Counted from the stretch's first letter, positions 33,472 through 44,153 are shown. The stretch is DNA of 64,000 bases from CAWEDP01 sp963807925 (GCA_963807925.1 CAWEDP010000002.1:1550001-1614000); one strand, 5' to 3'. The notes: a model not told the origin generated them from the letters alone. Translations and numbers: made by a program.

Positions 33472-34064
33472 GACCCTGATTGTAGATGTGGAGCCGTCGG
33501 TTCGGCGAGGTGCGACCGGCAGAGGACGGTGTAGGTCGGCGCCGACGACGACAGCTGGCTGCGCACGAGCGAAAGGGCGGCCACCTCGATCTGCGCAATC
33601 GCCGACCCGCGATCCGCGTCGAGCATGCGGCGGCGATCGCCCGGCCGACCGGATCGCCACCGCCCCAGCGTCAGGTGGGGATGAAACGGCCGCTGTTCGA
33701 GCGGCAGGCCCACCCGGATGACGCGATCGGCCGCGATGCCCTGCACCGCCACGACCTCCTCGGCGCCCCGGTGCAGCCCGAGCCAGAGCGCGCGCGGGGC
33801 GCCGTGCGGCGGAAACACTCCGAGGCCGCCGAATACCGCCGCGAACCGCGGCCGCGCGATCGGCTGGCTCAGGGTCGCGACGAGCGCGTCGCCCAGCCGA
33901 CCTGCCACCTCGCCGAGAAAGGCCAGCGTGAGGTGCAGCTGCGCCTCGCCCACCCATCGGATGGACGCGCCGTCCCGGCCGGCAACCGCCCGCAAACGCC
34001 TCTGCTCGCCGGCGATCGCGTGGCGCGCCGCCTCGCCGATCTCGATGGCGACAAACAGGCGCAT
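33468..34064 (-). CDS. thpR: RNA 2',3'-cyclic phosphodiesterase (ThpR, LigT family)
   Basis: A 198-residue 2H phosphoesterase that opens 2',3'-cyclic phosphate ends of RNA. Both HxTx motifs are present: HLTLAF (about 44-49) and HPHLTLGR (about 128-135). It starts with the usual RLFVAIEI. It follows cinA by 13 bases, a common pairing, and is coupled to plsY by an ATGA overlap. Confidence 0.92.
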   Translation of the reverse strand: MRLFVAIEIGEAARHAIAGEQRRLRAVAGRDGASIRWVGEAQLHLTLAFLGEVAGRLGDALVATLSQPIARPRFAAVFGGLGVFPPHGAPRALWLGLHRGAEEVVAVQGIAADRVIRVGLPLEQRPFHPHLTLGRWRSGRPGDRRRMLDADRGSAIAQIEVAALSLVRSQLSSSAPTYTVLCRSHLAEPTAPHLQSGS

Positions 34065-34077
34065 CGACCGAAGCGGC

Positions 34078-35325
34078 CTACGCCGAGAGCATCAGCCGAA
34101 GCATGTTGAGCGCCGCTTGCGCGGCCTGGAATTTGACCTGCTCACGGACGCCGATGAAACGAAACGTGCGGACCCGGGTCTCCTCGTTGGCGACCACCGC
34201 GATGGCCACCGTGCCGACCGGCTTCTCGGCGGTGCCGCCGCCCGGCCCCGCGATACCCGTCACGCCGATCCCGACGTTCGAGGCGGCCCGCGCCCGCACG
34301 CCGTCGGCCATCGCACGGGCGACCGGCTCGCTCACCGCGCCGTGCGCGGCGATGAGCTCGCCGGGCACGTCGAGCAGCTCCACCTTCGAGCGGTTGCTGT
34401 AGGACACGATGCCCCGGTCGACGTACTCCGAGCTGCCCGGCACGTCGGTCAGGCGCGAGGCCAGCAGGCCGCCCGTGCAGGATTCCGCGACCGCAATCCT
34501 CAGCCCCTTCGCGCGCAACAGCTCGCCCACGACCGCCTCCAGCTGCCGGCCGTCGACGCTGTAGATCGAATCGCCGAGGACGCCGCGCATCTGGTCGACC
34601 GCCGCATCGAGCGCCCGATCGGCCTCCTCGCGGCTGTAGGCGCGCGCCGTCAGATGCAGCTCGATCTGGCCGAGCACGGCCAGAATCGTCGTGCCGATCG
34701 GCACCTTCTGGGACGTCCACGTCGCGTACACCGGCTGCACGCGCGCGTCGACGTCGGATTCGGGGCGTCCGGTGACTCTGATCACGCGCCGGAACAGGCC
34801 CGCGCCCCCGGTCCGCGGAGCCAGCCGCTCGCGCACGACGGTTTCGAGCATCGGCTTCATCTCCCGCGGCGGGCCGGGCAGCAGGATGAGGGCGCTCTTC
34901 CCGTGCTGCAGCCACAGGCCGGGCGCGGTGCCGTTCGGATTGGGCAGCACGGTGGCGCCGCGCGGCACCATCGCCTGTCGCCGGTTGATGTCCGGCATCT
35001 GCATGCCGCGCCGGGCGAAGCGCTCCCGGATTCCGTCGACGATCGATGGATCGGGGGCCAGCGCTATCTTGAGCGCACGGGCGATCGCGTCGCGCGTGAT
35101 GTCGTCCTCGGTCGGGCCGAGGCCGCCGGTGATCGCGATCACGTCGGCCCAGGGCAGAGCGCCGTGCACCTGTCCGGCAAGCTCGTCGACGTCGTCGCCT
35201 ACGACCAGCTTCAACCGCACGTCGATGCCGATCTCGTTGAAGCGCTCGGTGATGAACAGCGAATTGCTGTCCAGCTTGAACGGCGTCAGCATTTCGCTGC
35301 CCACGGCGATGATGCAGGCTCTCAT
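34078..35325 (-). CDS. cinA: CinA-like protein: MoaB-like domain plus PncC nicotinamide-nucleotide amidase
   Basis: A 415-residue CinA. The N-terminal domain (AVGSEMLTPFKLDSNSLFITERF, ITGGLGPTEDDITRDAIA) is the COG1058 domain active on ADP-ribose in some bacteria. The C-terminal domain (AVAESCTGGLLASRLTDVPGSS, GIVSYSNRSKVELL, GVTGIAGPGGGTAEKPVGTV) is the PncC amidase that recycles NMN in NAD turnover. Catalytic Ser/Thr of the ESCTGG motif are in place. It lies 27 bases after pgpA. Confidence 0.95.
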   Translation of the reverse strand: MRACIIAVGSEMLTPFKLDSNSLFITERFNEIGIDVRLKLVVGDDVDELAGQVHGALPWADVIAITGGLGPTEDDITRDAIARALKIALAPDPSIVDGIRERFARRGMQMPDINRRQAMVPRGATVLPNPNGTAPGLWLQHGKSALILLPGPPREMKPMLETVVRERLAPRTGGAGLFRRVIRVTGRPESDVDARVQPVYATWTSQKVPIGTTILAVLGQIELHLTARAYSREEADRALDAAVDQMRGVLGDSIYSVDGRQLEAVVGELLRAKGLRIAVAESCTGGLLASRLTDVPGSSEYVDRGIVSYSNRSKVELLDVPGELIAAHGAVSEPVARAMADGVRARAASNVGIGVTGIAGPGGGTAEKPVGTVAIAVVANEETRVRTFRFIGVREQVKFQAAQAALNMLRLMLSA

Positions 35326-35352
35326 GTCAGGTGGTCGTCTTCGCGCGGCGCC

Positions 35353-35811
35353 TCACATCAGGCGATGAAATCCCCACACCGAGATGCGCAGCGCCACGTT
35401 CGCGTACACGGCGGCCATCGCATCGTCGGCCATCACGCCGACGCCCCCGTGCAACCGCTCCAGGCGATCGGCCGGAAACGGCTTGACGACGTCGAACGCG
35501 CGAAACAGCAGGAAGCCGACCGCCGCCCCCTTCCAGCCGACCGGGTTGAGAAAGAACGTGATGAGGATGCCGACGACTTCGTCGATGACGACTTCGGACG
35601 GATCCGTGCGCCCGAAATGCCGCTCGGCCACGCTGCCGCTCCACGAGCCCACGACCAACAGCACGGCGATCGCCGTCGCCTGAGCGGCGGCCGACGAGGG
35701 CAGCACCGCCCAGAGCACGACGCCGACAATCGAGCCGAACGTGCCGGACGCAATCGGCACGTAGCCGACACCGCCGACCGTGGCGAGCAGCAGGCCGATC
35801 CGCCTGGTCAC
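35353..35811 (-). CDS. pgpA: Phosphatidylglycerophosphatase A
   Basis: PgpA removes phosphate from phosphatidylglycerophosphate to give phosphatidylglycerol. The 152-residue membrane protein has the family start with SGTFGSIVGVVLW, the conserved DPSEVVIDEVVGILIT and FRAFDVVKPFPADRLERL followed by GGVGVMADDAMAAVYAN. The GTG start at 35811 overlaps the stop of the RDD gene (GTGA). It is one of several phospholipid genes (plsY, gpsA) in this stretch. Confidence 0.94.
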   Translation of the reverse strand: MTRRIGLLLATVGGVGYVPIASGTFGSIVGVVLWAVLPSSAAAQATAIAVLLVVGSWSGSVAERHFGRTDPSEVVIDEVVGILITFFLNPVGWKGAAVGFLLFRAFDVVKPFPADRLERLHGGVGVMADDAMAAVYANVALRISVWGFHRLM

Positions 35812-36665
35812 GCGGAGGCGCGGACGACGCGCGTGCCGGCGAAGCGGTCGTGAAGTCCGCGGCGATCGGGTCGCCAGAGCGCGGTCAGAAAGCCCAGGCC
35901 CGCCGGGATGGCCAGCACGGTCCACACCAGGATGCGAAGGCCAGCGCGTCCGACGCCGAGCGGCTCGCCATCCTCCGCGGTGACCACGCGAATGCCGAGC
36001 GCCATCTTTCCGAGCGTCTGCCCGCCGGCGGTGAACGCGACCAGGTACCCGCCGTTCTGGAGCACCAGAAACGCCAGGAGCGGCGCCCGGGGCAAATCCG
36101 CCACGTCGGCGAGGGTCATGCCGCAGATCTGCACCGTCAGGTACACGACAGCCAGGTCGACCGCGGCCAGGATCAGGACGTCGATCGCGACGGCCAGAAG
36201 TCGCGACACCACGCCGGCATCGGCCGTACCCGCATCGGACGCAGTGGCGGCGGCGCTCGATCTGGCGGCGGCCCGAGAGGCAGCGCGGCCGGCGGCCGCG
36301 CTCTCGAAACCGAGGTCGAACGACTGCGGCTTCGGCTCGGCCCGGAGCCGCGGCGTGTCCGGCGTGGTACGGCGGACCGCCAGCGGCTGCCGCGGAGGAG
36401 ACGCCTTCGTGATGAGCGGCGCATCGTCCACCGCGGCGAGCGGCTCGAACAGGGGCAGATCGGGCGTCAAGCCGGGTGCGGCGGCGTGCGACGGGGTCTC
36501 TTTGAGAAAGCCGAGATCGTCGAGCGGACCGATCGGCTCGCGCTGTTCGTCCTGCAGGGGCAGTTCCGGGGCGGGCGGGCGGGCGGCCAGGGCGAGCTCG
36601 TAGCCGCAGTTGCGGCAGCGGTCCACCTGATCGAACCCGAGGTAGCCGCACTTGGGACACTTCAT
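35808..36665 (-). CDS. Zinc-ribbon plus RDD-family membrane protein
   Basis: A 285-residue protein. The start MKCPKCGYLGFDQVDRCRNCGYE is a four-cysteine zinc ribbon. Residues about 25-130 are a disordered Pro/Ala-rich linker. The C-terminal RDD domain (about 140-285) has three membrane helices: RLLAVAIDVLILAAVDLAVVY, then GGQTLGKMALGIRVVTAEDG, LRILVWTVLAIPAG and DRRGLHDRFAGTRVV. RDD proteins are often ion transporters or accessory membrane proteins. Start is ATG 36665, overlapping the stop of the preceding gene. Function unknown. Confidence 0.82.
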   Translation of the reverse strand: MKCPKCGYLGFDQVDRCRNCGYELALAARPPAPELPLQDEQREPIGPLDDLGFLKETPSHAAAPGLTPDLPLFEPLAAVDDAPLITKASPPRQPLAVRRTTPDTPRLRAEPKPQSFDLGFESAAAGRAASRAAARSSAAATASDAGTADAGVVSRLLAVAIDVLILAAVDLAVVYLTVQICGMTLADVADLPRAPLLAFLVLQNGGYLVAFTAGGQTLGKMALGIRVVTAEDGEPLGVGRAGLRILVWTVLAIPAGLGFLTALWRPDRRGLHDRFAGTRVVRASA

Positions 36666-37480
36666 GGCCGACGACCACCTATCGCAAGAAGCTGGCGCTG
36701 GATGTCGGCACGCGCGCTGTCGGCTTCCGCCTTCTCCGGATCGGTGGGGCGCACGGTTTCGAGGAGCGCCAGCGCCTGGTGCAGCTGGCCGCGCGCCGCG
36801 AGCACCCGGGCGCGGCCCAGCGCCATCTCGCTGCGCCGCGGCAGCGGCAGCCCGGCAGGGGGCGCCGGCGGCGCCGGGGAAATCACCGGCGAATCCTGCA
36901 CACCCCACGCGGCGATCGGGTCCAAGCCGCTCCGTCTGGCCGCCACCGCCACGGCGACGACGAGGGCGAGCGCAATGGCACCGGTCCAGGCCCAGGCGCG
37001 CGTGGCGGGGCCGGGGCGCGGAGGAACCGGCGGCCGGGCGTCGGTGGAGGCGCCGAGATCGCCGGGCGGCCACGGCGACTGGGAGGGGCGGACCGTGATC
37101 GGCGCCTGGCGCGTGAGACGATCCAGCAGCGGCGTGACGTCCACCGCCTGGGCGCCGTGCTCGACGGCCGCCTCGAGCAGCCGCCGCGCTTCGGCGTCCT
37201 CGCCGCGGTCGAGCGCGGCGGCCCCGCCGTGAAGCAGCTCCTCGGAATGGCGCTCCCGCTCGGCCAGCGCGGTGCGCGCACGTTCGATGTACGCGCGCGC
37301 CCGGGCGTGGCTGCGGTCGAAAAAGAGCGTCCGCGTCCAGACGTCGATGGCCTCGTCGTAGCGGCGGGCGAAGTAGTGATCGAGGCCGGCGACGAGCAGC
37401 TGCTCGATCTTCGCGTCGCGATCGGCCTGCGACGCGTCGTCGAGTGCGCGTGCGCCTTCGGTGCGCAACGGGTCGGGCAT
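36662..37480 (-). CDS. TPR-like protein with one membrane helix
   Basis: A 272-residue protein. The N-terminal part (about 20-95) has TPR-like helices (EQLLVAGLDHYFARRYDEAIDVW, RARAYIERARTALAERERH). A Pro-rich linker leads to one membrane helix (about 160-182, RAWAWTGAIALALVVAVAVAA), and a short helical periplasmic or cytoplasmic tail follows (ARGQLHQALALLETVRP, with a second TPR-like motif). It lies 33 bases after the NtrX-like gene and overlaps the RDD gene. The partner and role are unknown. Confidence 0.72.
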   Translation of the reverse strand: MPDPLRTEGARALDDASQADRDAKIEQLLVAGLDHYFARRYDEAIDVWTRTLFFDRSHARARAYIERARTALAERERHSEELLHGGAAALDRGEDAEARRLLEAAVEHGAQAVDVTPLLDRLTRQAPITVRPSQSPWPPGDLGASTDARPPVPPRPGPATRAWAWTGAIALALVVAVAVAARRSGLDPIAAWGVQDSPVISPAPPAPPAGLPLPRRSEMALGRARVLAARGQLHQALALLETVRPTDPEKAEADSARADIQRQLLAIGGRRP

Positions 37481-37513
37481 AGAGGCGCGAGGTCGGGGCG
37501 GATTATAGCATCG

Positions 37514-38913
<1,400 letters not shown>

Positions 38914-38920
<7 letters not shown>

Positions 38921-41172
38921 GGCAGGTCGATGGTGAATCGGGTGCCGTGCGGGGTGTTCTCCGCGACATCGATGCTGCCGCCGTGCTCCGCGATGATCCG
39001 CCGGACGATCGCGAGCCCGAGTCCGCTGCCGCGCCGTTTGGTCGAGTAGTACGGGAGGAACAGCTTGTCGCGCTCGGCCGGCGGAATGCCGGGGCCGTCG
39101 TCGGCGACGATCACGCGCACGACGCTGTCGGCGCGATCGACCTGCGTCTCGAGCACGATGGCGCCGCGCCGCTCCAGCGCTTCGATGGCGTTGTCGACGA
39201 GGTTGATGATCACGCGCCGGATCTGCTCCGGGTCCAGCCGCACCAGCGGGGCGCCCTCGGCGAAGCGCCGCACGAAGCGGATGTCGCCGAACAGGCCGTC
39301 GTAGAGCGACAGCGACTCGGCAATCAGCTGCGCGAGGTCGGTCGGCACCGTCCGCGGCGCCGGCATCCGCGCGAACTGCGAGAACTCGTCGACCAGCCCC
39401 TTGAGCGATTCCACCTCGCCCACGATCGTCGTCGTGCATTCGTCGACCAGCGCCCGGGCGGGGGGCGGCGCGCCCGCGAAGTGCCGGCGGAGCCGCTCCG
39501 CGCAGAGCTGGATGGGCGTCAGCGGGTTCTTGATCTCGTGGGCGAGCCGGCGGGCCACCTCGCGCCACGCGGCCACCCGCTGCGCGCGGATGAGCGGCGT
39601 CACGTCGTCGAGCACGAGCACGGCGCCCGCCGAATCGCCGCCTTCGCCGACCAGCGCCGTCGCCGCGACCGCCAGGTGCACTTCGTGGCCGTCGCGTGCG
39701 ATCGCCATCTCCTGCGCCGGCGGCTGGCCGCCGGCCCGCGCCGCGCCGCCGAGGAGCCCGGCGATCGGCTGCAGCTCGGGCCGGTTCAGCGCGCTGCGCG
39801 CGGGGCTGCCGACGCTCGCCTGGTTCACGCTGAGCAGCCGCGCGGCGGCGTTGTTGATCGTCGTGATCGTGCCCGCCGCGTCGACCGAGACCACGCCGGT
39901 GGTGATGCGGTCGAGGATCGTTTCGATGTACCGGCGGCGCGCCTCGACCTCCTGGTGCTTGCGTTCGAGCTCGTGCGTGGACTGGTCGATCTTGCGCCGG
40001 CTGGCCGCGAGCTCGCCCGCCATCGCGTTGAAGGCCTCGACCAGCGATCCGAATTCGTCGTTGCTCTGCGGCTCGACGTGCTGATCCAGATGCCCGGCGC
40101 CGATTTCGCGGGCGGCCGCCGCGAGCATCTGCACCGGCCGTGTGATGCGCTTGGCGAGATAGAGGCCCATCCAGGTCGAGCCCACGAGGATGAGGAGCGT
40201 CACCATCAGGAAGAACGAGAGGTACACGCCGGTGAGCGGCCGCTTCAGGACGCGCAGCTGGGTGTAGTTCTCGTACGCCTGCGTCATGCGCCGCGATCGC
40301 GCCGCCAGATCGCCTTTGAGGACGTCGCTCGCGACGAGGACGCCGGCCGGCCGGCCGTTCCTGCCGGCGATCACCGCGGCCGCGTGCAGCAGATCGCCGG
40401 ACCGGCCGAGCGGCTCGACCGAGTGCGCCTCGCCCTGTCCCGCGAGGACCCGCGCGGCCAGCCGCTCGGCGGACGCGCGGCCGTAGCCGGCCGGCAGGTC
40501 TGTGGCGGCGACATCGACAATCGGCTCAAGCCCAGTCCGTCCGCCCGCACGGAACACCCGCACCATCTGCACGCGGCGCAGCGTCACGTCGGGCGCCACG
40601 AGGTCGCGGACCGTCTTCACGTCGGCGGCGCCGAGATCGACCGCCCCCAGCGCGCGGGCCAGCCGGCGGGCCTGATCGGTGACCTGCAGCTCGCGCTCCT
40701 GGTAGTAATCGCCCGCGATCTGATTGGCCGACGAGAGGATGTCCTCCATCGGCGCGTTGAACCAGTTGTCGATGCTCGTCCGGATGAATTCGCTGCCCGC
40801 GATCAGCACGAGGACGGCGGGCACGATCGTCATGCTGAGCAGCACGGCGACCAGCTTGGCCCGAAACCGCGCGAACGGCAGCGCGCGGCGGCGCTCCACG
40901 AGGAGCTTGATGATGTTGCGCGCCAGCACGAACACCAGCGCCGCGATCATCGTGAGGTCGGCCGCCGACAGCGCGTAGAGCACGACCTCGCTGAGAAAAT
41001 CGGGCGCCAGCTTCGGCGTGCGGTTCGCGATGACGTAGATCGCGACCAGGACCGACACCAGCACCGCGATCCCCGCGAGAATCAGCCGCGGGTTGTCGCG
41101 GAAGCGCCGCCGCGGCACGGATCGCGGCCGAAGGTCGGCGCGGGGCGCGGAGGAGGTGACCGTCGCAGGCAT
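38914..41172 (-). CDS. NtrY-like membrane sensor histidine kinase
   Basis: A 752-residue kinase. Three N-terminal membrane helices (about 31-49, 62-84, 106-127), a periplasmic sensing region (about 128-300) and a fourth helix (about 305-328, FFLMVTLLILVGSTWMGLYLA) precede HAMP (about 330-385) and a PAS domain. The dimerisation domain has the phospho-acceptor His in RLAHEIKNPLTPIQLCAERL. The ATP domain has NLVDNAIEAL, VIVADDGPGIPP and RRGSGLGLAIV. The layout is that of NtrY. It is transcribed before its regulator. Confidence 0.93.
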
Positions 41173-41202
41173 CAGATTCAGACGGACCGGGCGGGACGGG
41201 GC

Positions 41203-41661
41203 TCACTCCTTGACGTTCAGCAGGCCCTTGAGCTCGTCCCAGAATTCGCCGATGTCGCGGAAGTGCTTGTAGACCGACGCGAACCGCACGTACGCCACCT
41301 TGTCGAGCTTGCGCAGTTCTTCCATGACGAACGATCCGATGTCAGCGGTCGCAATCTCCTTCTCGGACCGCTCCTGCAGCGTGGCCTCGACGCGATCGGC
41401 AATCGATTCGAGCGCCGCGACGCTGACCGGCCGCTTCTCGCAGGCCTTGAGCAGGCCGTGCACCAGCTTCTGGCGATCGAACCGCTCCCGCGTGCCGTCC
41501 TTCTTGACGACCATGTACGGGATCTCGTCGATTCGCTCGTAGCTCGTGAAACGCTTGCCGCACTCGAGACACTCGCGCCGGCGGCGGATGACCTCGCCCT
41601 CCCGGCTTTCGCGCGAGTCGACGACCTTGTCGCCGAGGTGGCCGCAGTAGGGACACTTCAT
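41203..41661 (-). CDS. nrdR: Transcriptional repressor NrdR
   Basis: NrdR represses ribonucleotide reductase genes when dATP is high. The 152-residue protein has the N-terminal zinc ribbon (MKCPYCGHLGDKVVDSRESR with the second pair in RRECLECGKRFTSYERID) and the ATP-cone domain (VKKDGTRERFDRQKLVHGLLKAC, KVAYVRFASVYKHF). It lies three bases after the flippase-like gene. No NrdR box or nrd gene is in the window. Confidence 0.96.
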   Translation of the reverse strand: MKCPYCGHLGDKVVDSRESREGEVIRRRRECLECGKRFTSYERIDEIPYMVVKKDGTRERFDRQKLVHGLLKACEKRPVSVAALESIADRVEATLQERSEKEIATADIGSFVMEELRKLDKVAYVRFASVYKHFRDIGEFWDELKGLLNVKE

Positions 41662-41664
41662 CGC

Positions 41665-42705
41665 TCAGATCGTGCGTCCCGGCGGGGTCTGTTCGGCGAG
41701 GCGCCGCATGCCGCCCATGTTGAGGCCCGCCTGCGCCGCGAAGAGCAGCCCGAGCAGCAGCCCCGGTCCGATCGACAGCAGGTGCAGGACGATGGCGGCG
41801 GCCACCGCCGTGTCGTCGTCTGCCGCGAAGAAGACCGTCGACGCCACCCGGAACGCCGCGTGAAAGCCGCCGACCGCGCCCGGCGTCGGCACGGCGACTC
41901 CCAGCACGAGGACCGCCTGCAGGAGGAACGATCCGGCGAACGAGATGTCCATGCCGAACGCCTCGGTCACCGCCCAGATGCCCAGACAGATCGACAGCCA
42001 CAACGGAAACGACCAGATGAGGGCCAGCAGGAGGCGGCCCGGGCGGCGAATCGCCCCGAGCCCGAGCGCGAACTTCTCGGCGATGCGCGCGACCAGGCCG
42101 GCGAACGCCGACGGCACGACCTGCTCCAGCCGCGCGAGCGTTCGTCCGAGACGTCCGGGATCGCCCGCCATGACGAACAGCACGGCCAGCGCGACGATCG
42201 AGGCGACGCCGGCCAGGCCGGCCGTCCACTTCACCGCGAGGAACGCGGCCGAACTGGCCGTGCCGCGCTCGCGTCCGGGACCGAAGACGTACACCGCGAG
42301 GAGGATCAGCACGGTGACCGTGTCGAGCAGCCGCTCCAGGATCACGGTGGCGAAGGCGCCGGTCGCCGACATCCGCTCGTCGCGTCGCGTCGTGCGCGCC
42401 AGAAAATACGGGCGAATGACTTCGCCGGCGCGTGCCGGCAGGATGCTCGTCGCCGCAAAGCCGACGGCGGTCGCCCGGAACGCCGGCCCGAACGGCGTCG
42501 GACCGAGCGGCGCGAGCAGGAATTTCCATCGCCACGCGCGAATCACCAGGTTGGCGAAGCTCGTGGCGAGCGACAGCGCCAGCCACCGCGGCCTGGCGCG
42601 CACGATGTCGGCCGCGACGCGCCAGAGGTCGATGTTGTGCAGGAACAGCGCCAACAGCCCGACCACGAGGACGAGCACGAGCGCGGCCCGCAAATGCGAT
42701 CGCAT
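41665..42705 (-). CDS. Flippase-like integral membrane protein (UPF0104/YbhN family)
   Basis: A 346-residue protein with about eight membrane helices. It has the LPG_synthase_TM (AglD/UPF0104) features ARPRWLALSLATSFANLVIRAWRW near the start, RAGEVIRPYFLAR (a conserved Arg-Ala-Gly-Glu), and GVAVPTPGAVGGFHAAFRV near the end. Members move or modify lipids, for example lysyl-PG flipping or hopanoid and sugar-lipid transport; the substrate here is unknown. A TATAGT -10 box at 42728-42723 lies 17 bases ahead of the start. Confidence 0.88.
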   Translation of the reverse strand: MRSHLRAALVLVLVVGLLALFLHNIDLWRVAADIVRARPRWLALSLATSFANLVIRAWRWKFLLAPLGPTPFGPAFRATAVGFAATSILPARAGEVIRPYFLARTTRRDERMSATGAFATVILERLLDTVTVLILLAVYVFGPGRERGTASSAAFLAVKWTAGLAGVASIVALAVLFVMAGDPGRLGRTLARLEQVVPSAFAGLVARIAEKFALGLGAIRRPGRLLLALIWSFPLWLSICLGIWAVTEAFGMDISFAGSFLLQAVLVLGVAVPTPGAVGGFHAAFRVASTVFFAADDDTAVAAAIVLHLLSIGPGLLLGLLFAAQAGLNMGGMRRLAEQTPPGRTI

Positions 42706-42722
42706 GACGTGAAACGCCCTCT

Positions 42723-42728
42723 ACTATA
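42723..42728 (-). promoter_or_regulatory. -10 box of the flippase-nrdR-ntrYX transcript
   Basis: TATAGT on the minus strand, with a transcription start expected near 42716, about ten bases before the ATG at 42705. No strong -35 is seen. The 93-base divergent gap must also promote purC. Confidence 0.4.
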
Positions 42729-42798
42729 ACGCCCTACGGCGTCGCGGCGATGACGCCGCTACATGTTGTTGTTGTCACCTCGTCGAGGTTTCTGTAGG

Positions 42799-43746
42799 AT
42801 GGCGCGTCTCTCTTCGGCAGAGGATCTGTTGCCGGTTTCCTCACCGCTCCTCGACACCACACTCCGCCAGCGGCCACCCGACCGGCGCGGCAAGGTCAGG
42901 GATATCTACGAAGCCGGCGACGCCTTGATCATCGTCGCCACCGATCGCATCTCGGCCTTCGACTACGTGCTCGGTTCGGGCATTCCCGACAAAGGCAAGG
43001 TGCTCACGCAGCTCTCGGCGTTCTGGTTCGAACGCACGCGCGATCTCGTCGAGAACCACATGCGCTCGATCGATCCCGCCGACTTTCCCGGCGTCGACGC
43101 GCGGGACGCCGAGCTGCTGCGCGGCCGGTCGATGCTCGTCACGCGGACCGAGCCGCTGCCGATCGAATGCGTCGCGCGAGGGTATCTCTCGGGGTCCGGA
43201 TGGAAGGACTATGTCGCGACCGGCCAGGTGTGCGGCACGCGGCTGCCGGCGGGCCTGCGCGAGTCCGACCGCCTGCCGGAACCCATCTTCACGCCCGCCA
43301 CGAAAGCGGCGAGCGGCCACGACGTCAACATCACCGAGTCGGAGGCGCGCGATCGCGTCGGGGCCGCCGTGTTCGACCGCGTCCGCCAGTTGACGCTGCG
43401 GCTCTACGCGGAGGGCGCCGCACACGCCGAATCCTGCGGCATCATCGTCGCCGACACGAAGTTCGAGTTCGGCCTGCTGCCGGCCGGGGGCGGTTCCGAC
43501 GAGCCGCGGGTCCTGCTGATCGACGAAGTCCTGACGCCGGACTCCTCGCGCTTCTGGCCGGGCGATCAGTACGTGCCCGGCGGTCCGCAACCGAGCTTCG
43601 ACAAGCAGTTCGTCCGCGACTATCTCGAGCGCATTCACTGGGACAAGCAGCCGCCGGTTCCCTCGCTGCCCGACGACGTGATCGCCAAGACGCACGACAA
43701 GTACGTCGAGGCGCTCCGCCGGCTGACCGGCCGGGATCTGCAATGA
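42799..43746 (+). CDS. purC: Phosphoribosylaminoimidazole-succinocarboxamide synthase
   Basis: PurC ligates aspartate to CAIR in purine synthesis. From ATG 42799 the protein has 315 residues. Family motifs are RRGKVRDIYEAGDALIIVATDRISAFD (shown in parts), IECVARGYLSGSGWKDY, PEPIFTPATKA, IIVADTKFEFGL and VLLIDEVLTPDSSRFWP. This is the long form common in bacteria other than enterics. An in-frame ATG at 42763 would add 12 residues with no family similarity. The stop overlaps the next gene (ATGA). Confidence 0.95.
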   Translation: MARLSSAEDLLPVSSPLLDTTLRQRPPDRRGKVRDIYEAGDALIIVATDRISAFDYVLGSGIPDKGKVLTQLSAFWFERTRDLVENHMRSIDPADFPGVDARDAELLRGRSMLVTRTEPLPIECVARGYLSGSGWKDYVATGQVCGTRLPAGLRESDRLPEPIFTPATKAASGHDVNITESEARDRVGAAVFDRVRQLTLRLYAEGAAHAESCGIIVADTKFEFGLLPAGGGSDEPRVLLIDEVLTPDSSRFWPGDQYVPGGPQPSFDKQFVRDYLERIHWDKQPPVPSLPDDVIAKTHDKYVEALRRLTGRDLQ

Positions 43747-43964
43747 TCGCGGACCGGCTCCAGAAACTCGTCGATGAGATGGTGGAGACCGGCGTGCGGT
43801 TCGACGACGCGGTCTGCGAATTCGAGAAGCGGTTCATCACGCGAATGCTGGTGCGGGCCGACGGCAGCCTGACCAAGACCGCCGACGCGCTCGGCATGCA
43901 CCGCAACACCCTCAGCCGGAAGATGGGACGCTACAAGATCAAGCGCTTGAAGATTTCGGAGTGA
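43743..43964 (+). CDS. Small Fis-type helix-turn-helix protein
   Basis: A 73-residue protein that is little more than a Fis domain. The N-terminal half (DRLQKLVDEMVETGVRFDDAVCEFEKRF) is helical and the C-terminal half is the HTH (GSLTKTADALGMHRNTLSRKM). Its ATG overlaps the purC stop (ATGA). It has no AAA+ domain, so it may act as a nucleoid-associated or regulatory protein like Fis. It ends 101 bases before the groES operator region. Confidence 0.85.
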   Translation: MIADRLQKLVDEMVETGVRFDDAVCEFEKRFITRMLVRADGSLTKTADALGMHRNTLSRKMGRYKIKRLKISE

Positions 43965-44024
43965 AGCGTCGGGCTCGCCGGAGCCGGGCACTCGCGCAGG
44001 GGCGGGCGGTCCGGGATGGGCGGG

Positions 44025-44051
44025 TTGGCAGTCCGGCCTTGACACTGCCAA
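44025..44051 (+). promoter_or_regulatory. Second, weaker CIRCE-like inverted repeat over the groES -35 box
   Basis: TTGGCAGTC (44025-44033), nine bases, CACTGCCAA (44043-44051). The spacer length is that of CIRCE, and the inner eight bases of each arm (TTGGCAGT / ACTGCCAA) are perfectly complementary. Compared with TTAGCACTC-N9-GAGTGCTAA it has two mismatches in the left arm and three in the right. It covers the -35 hexamer (44039-44044). Confidence 0.5.
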
Positions 44052-44066
44052 CCGCTTCCGTATAAT
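44039..44066 (+). promoter_or_regulatory. Consensus sigma-70 promoter of groES-groEL
   Basis: TTGACA (44039-44044), 16 bases, TATAAT (44061-44066). Both hexamers are perfect. Transcription would begin near 44073, inside the CIRCE operator, and the leader to groES would be about 80 bases. Confidence 0.85.
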
Positions 44067-44092
44067 TAGCAGTCGCGCTCGGCGAGTGCCAA
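44066..44092 (+). promoter_or_regulatory. CIRCE operator (HrcA site) of groESL
   Basis: TTAGCAGTC (44066-44074), nine bases, GAGTGCCAA (44084-44092), one mismatch in each arm from the CIRCE consensus TTAGCACTC-N9-GAGTGCTAA. It overlaps the last base of the -10 box and the transcription start, the usual place for HrcA repression. hrcA is not in the window. Confidence 0.9.
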
Positions 44093-44153
44093 CCCACATC
44101 AACTTCCACGCGCCCGCCAGACGCGAAACCACTTCGAGACGGAGCATACACCG

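Noticed and set aside
38947..42729. A 1260-codon plus-strand open frame
   Set aside because: It is antisense to the histidine kinase, nrdR and flippase genes, all of which are clear. High G+C gives many such shadow frames.
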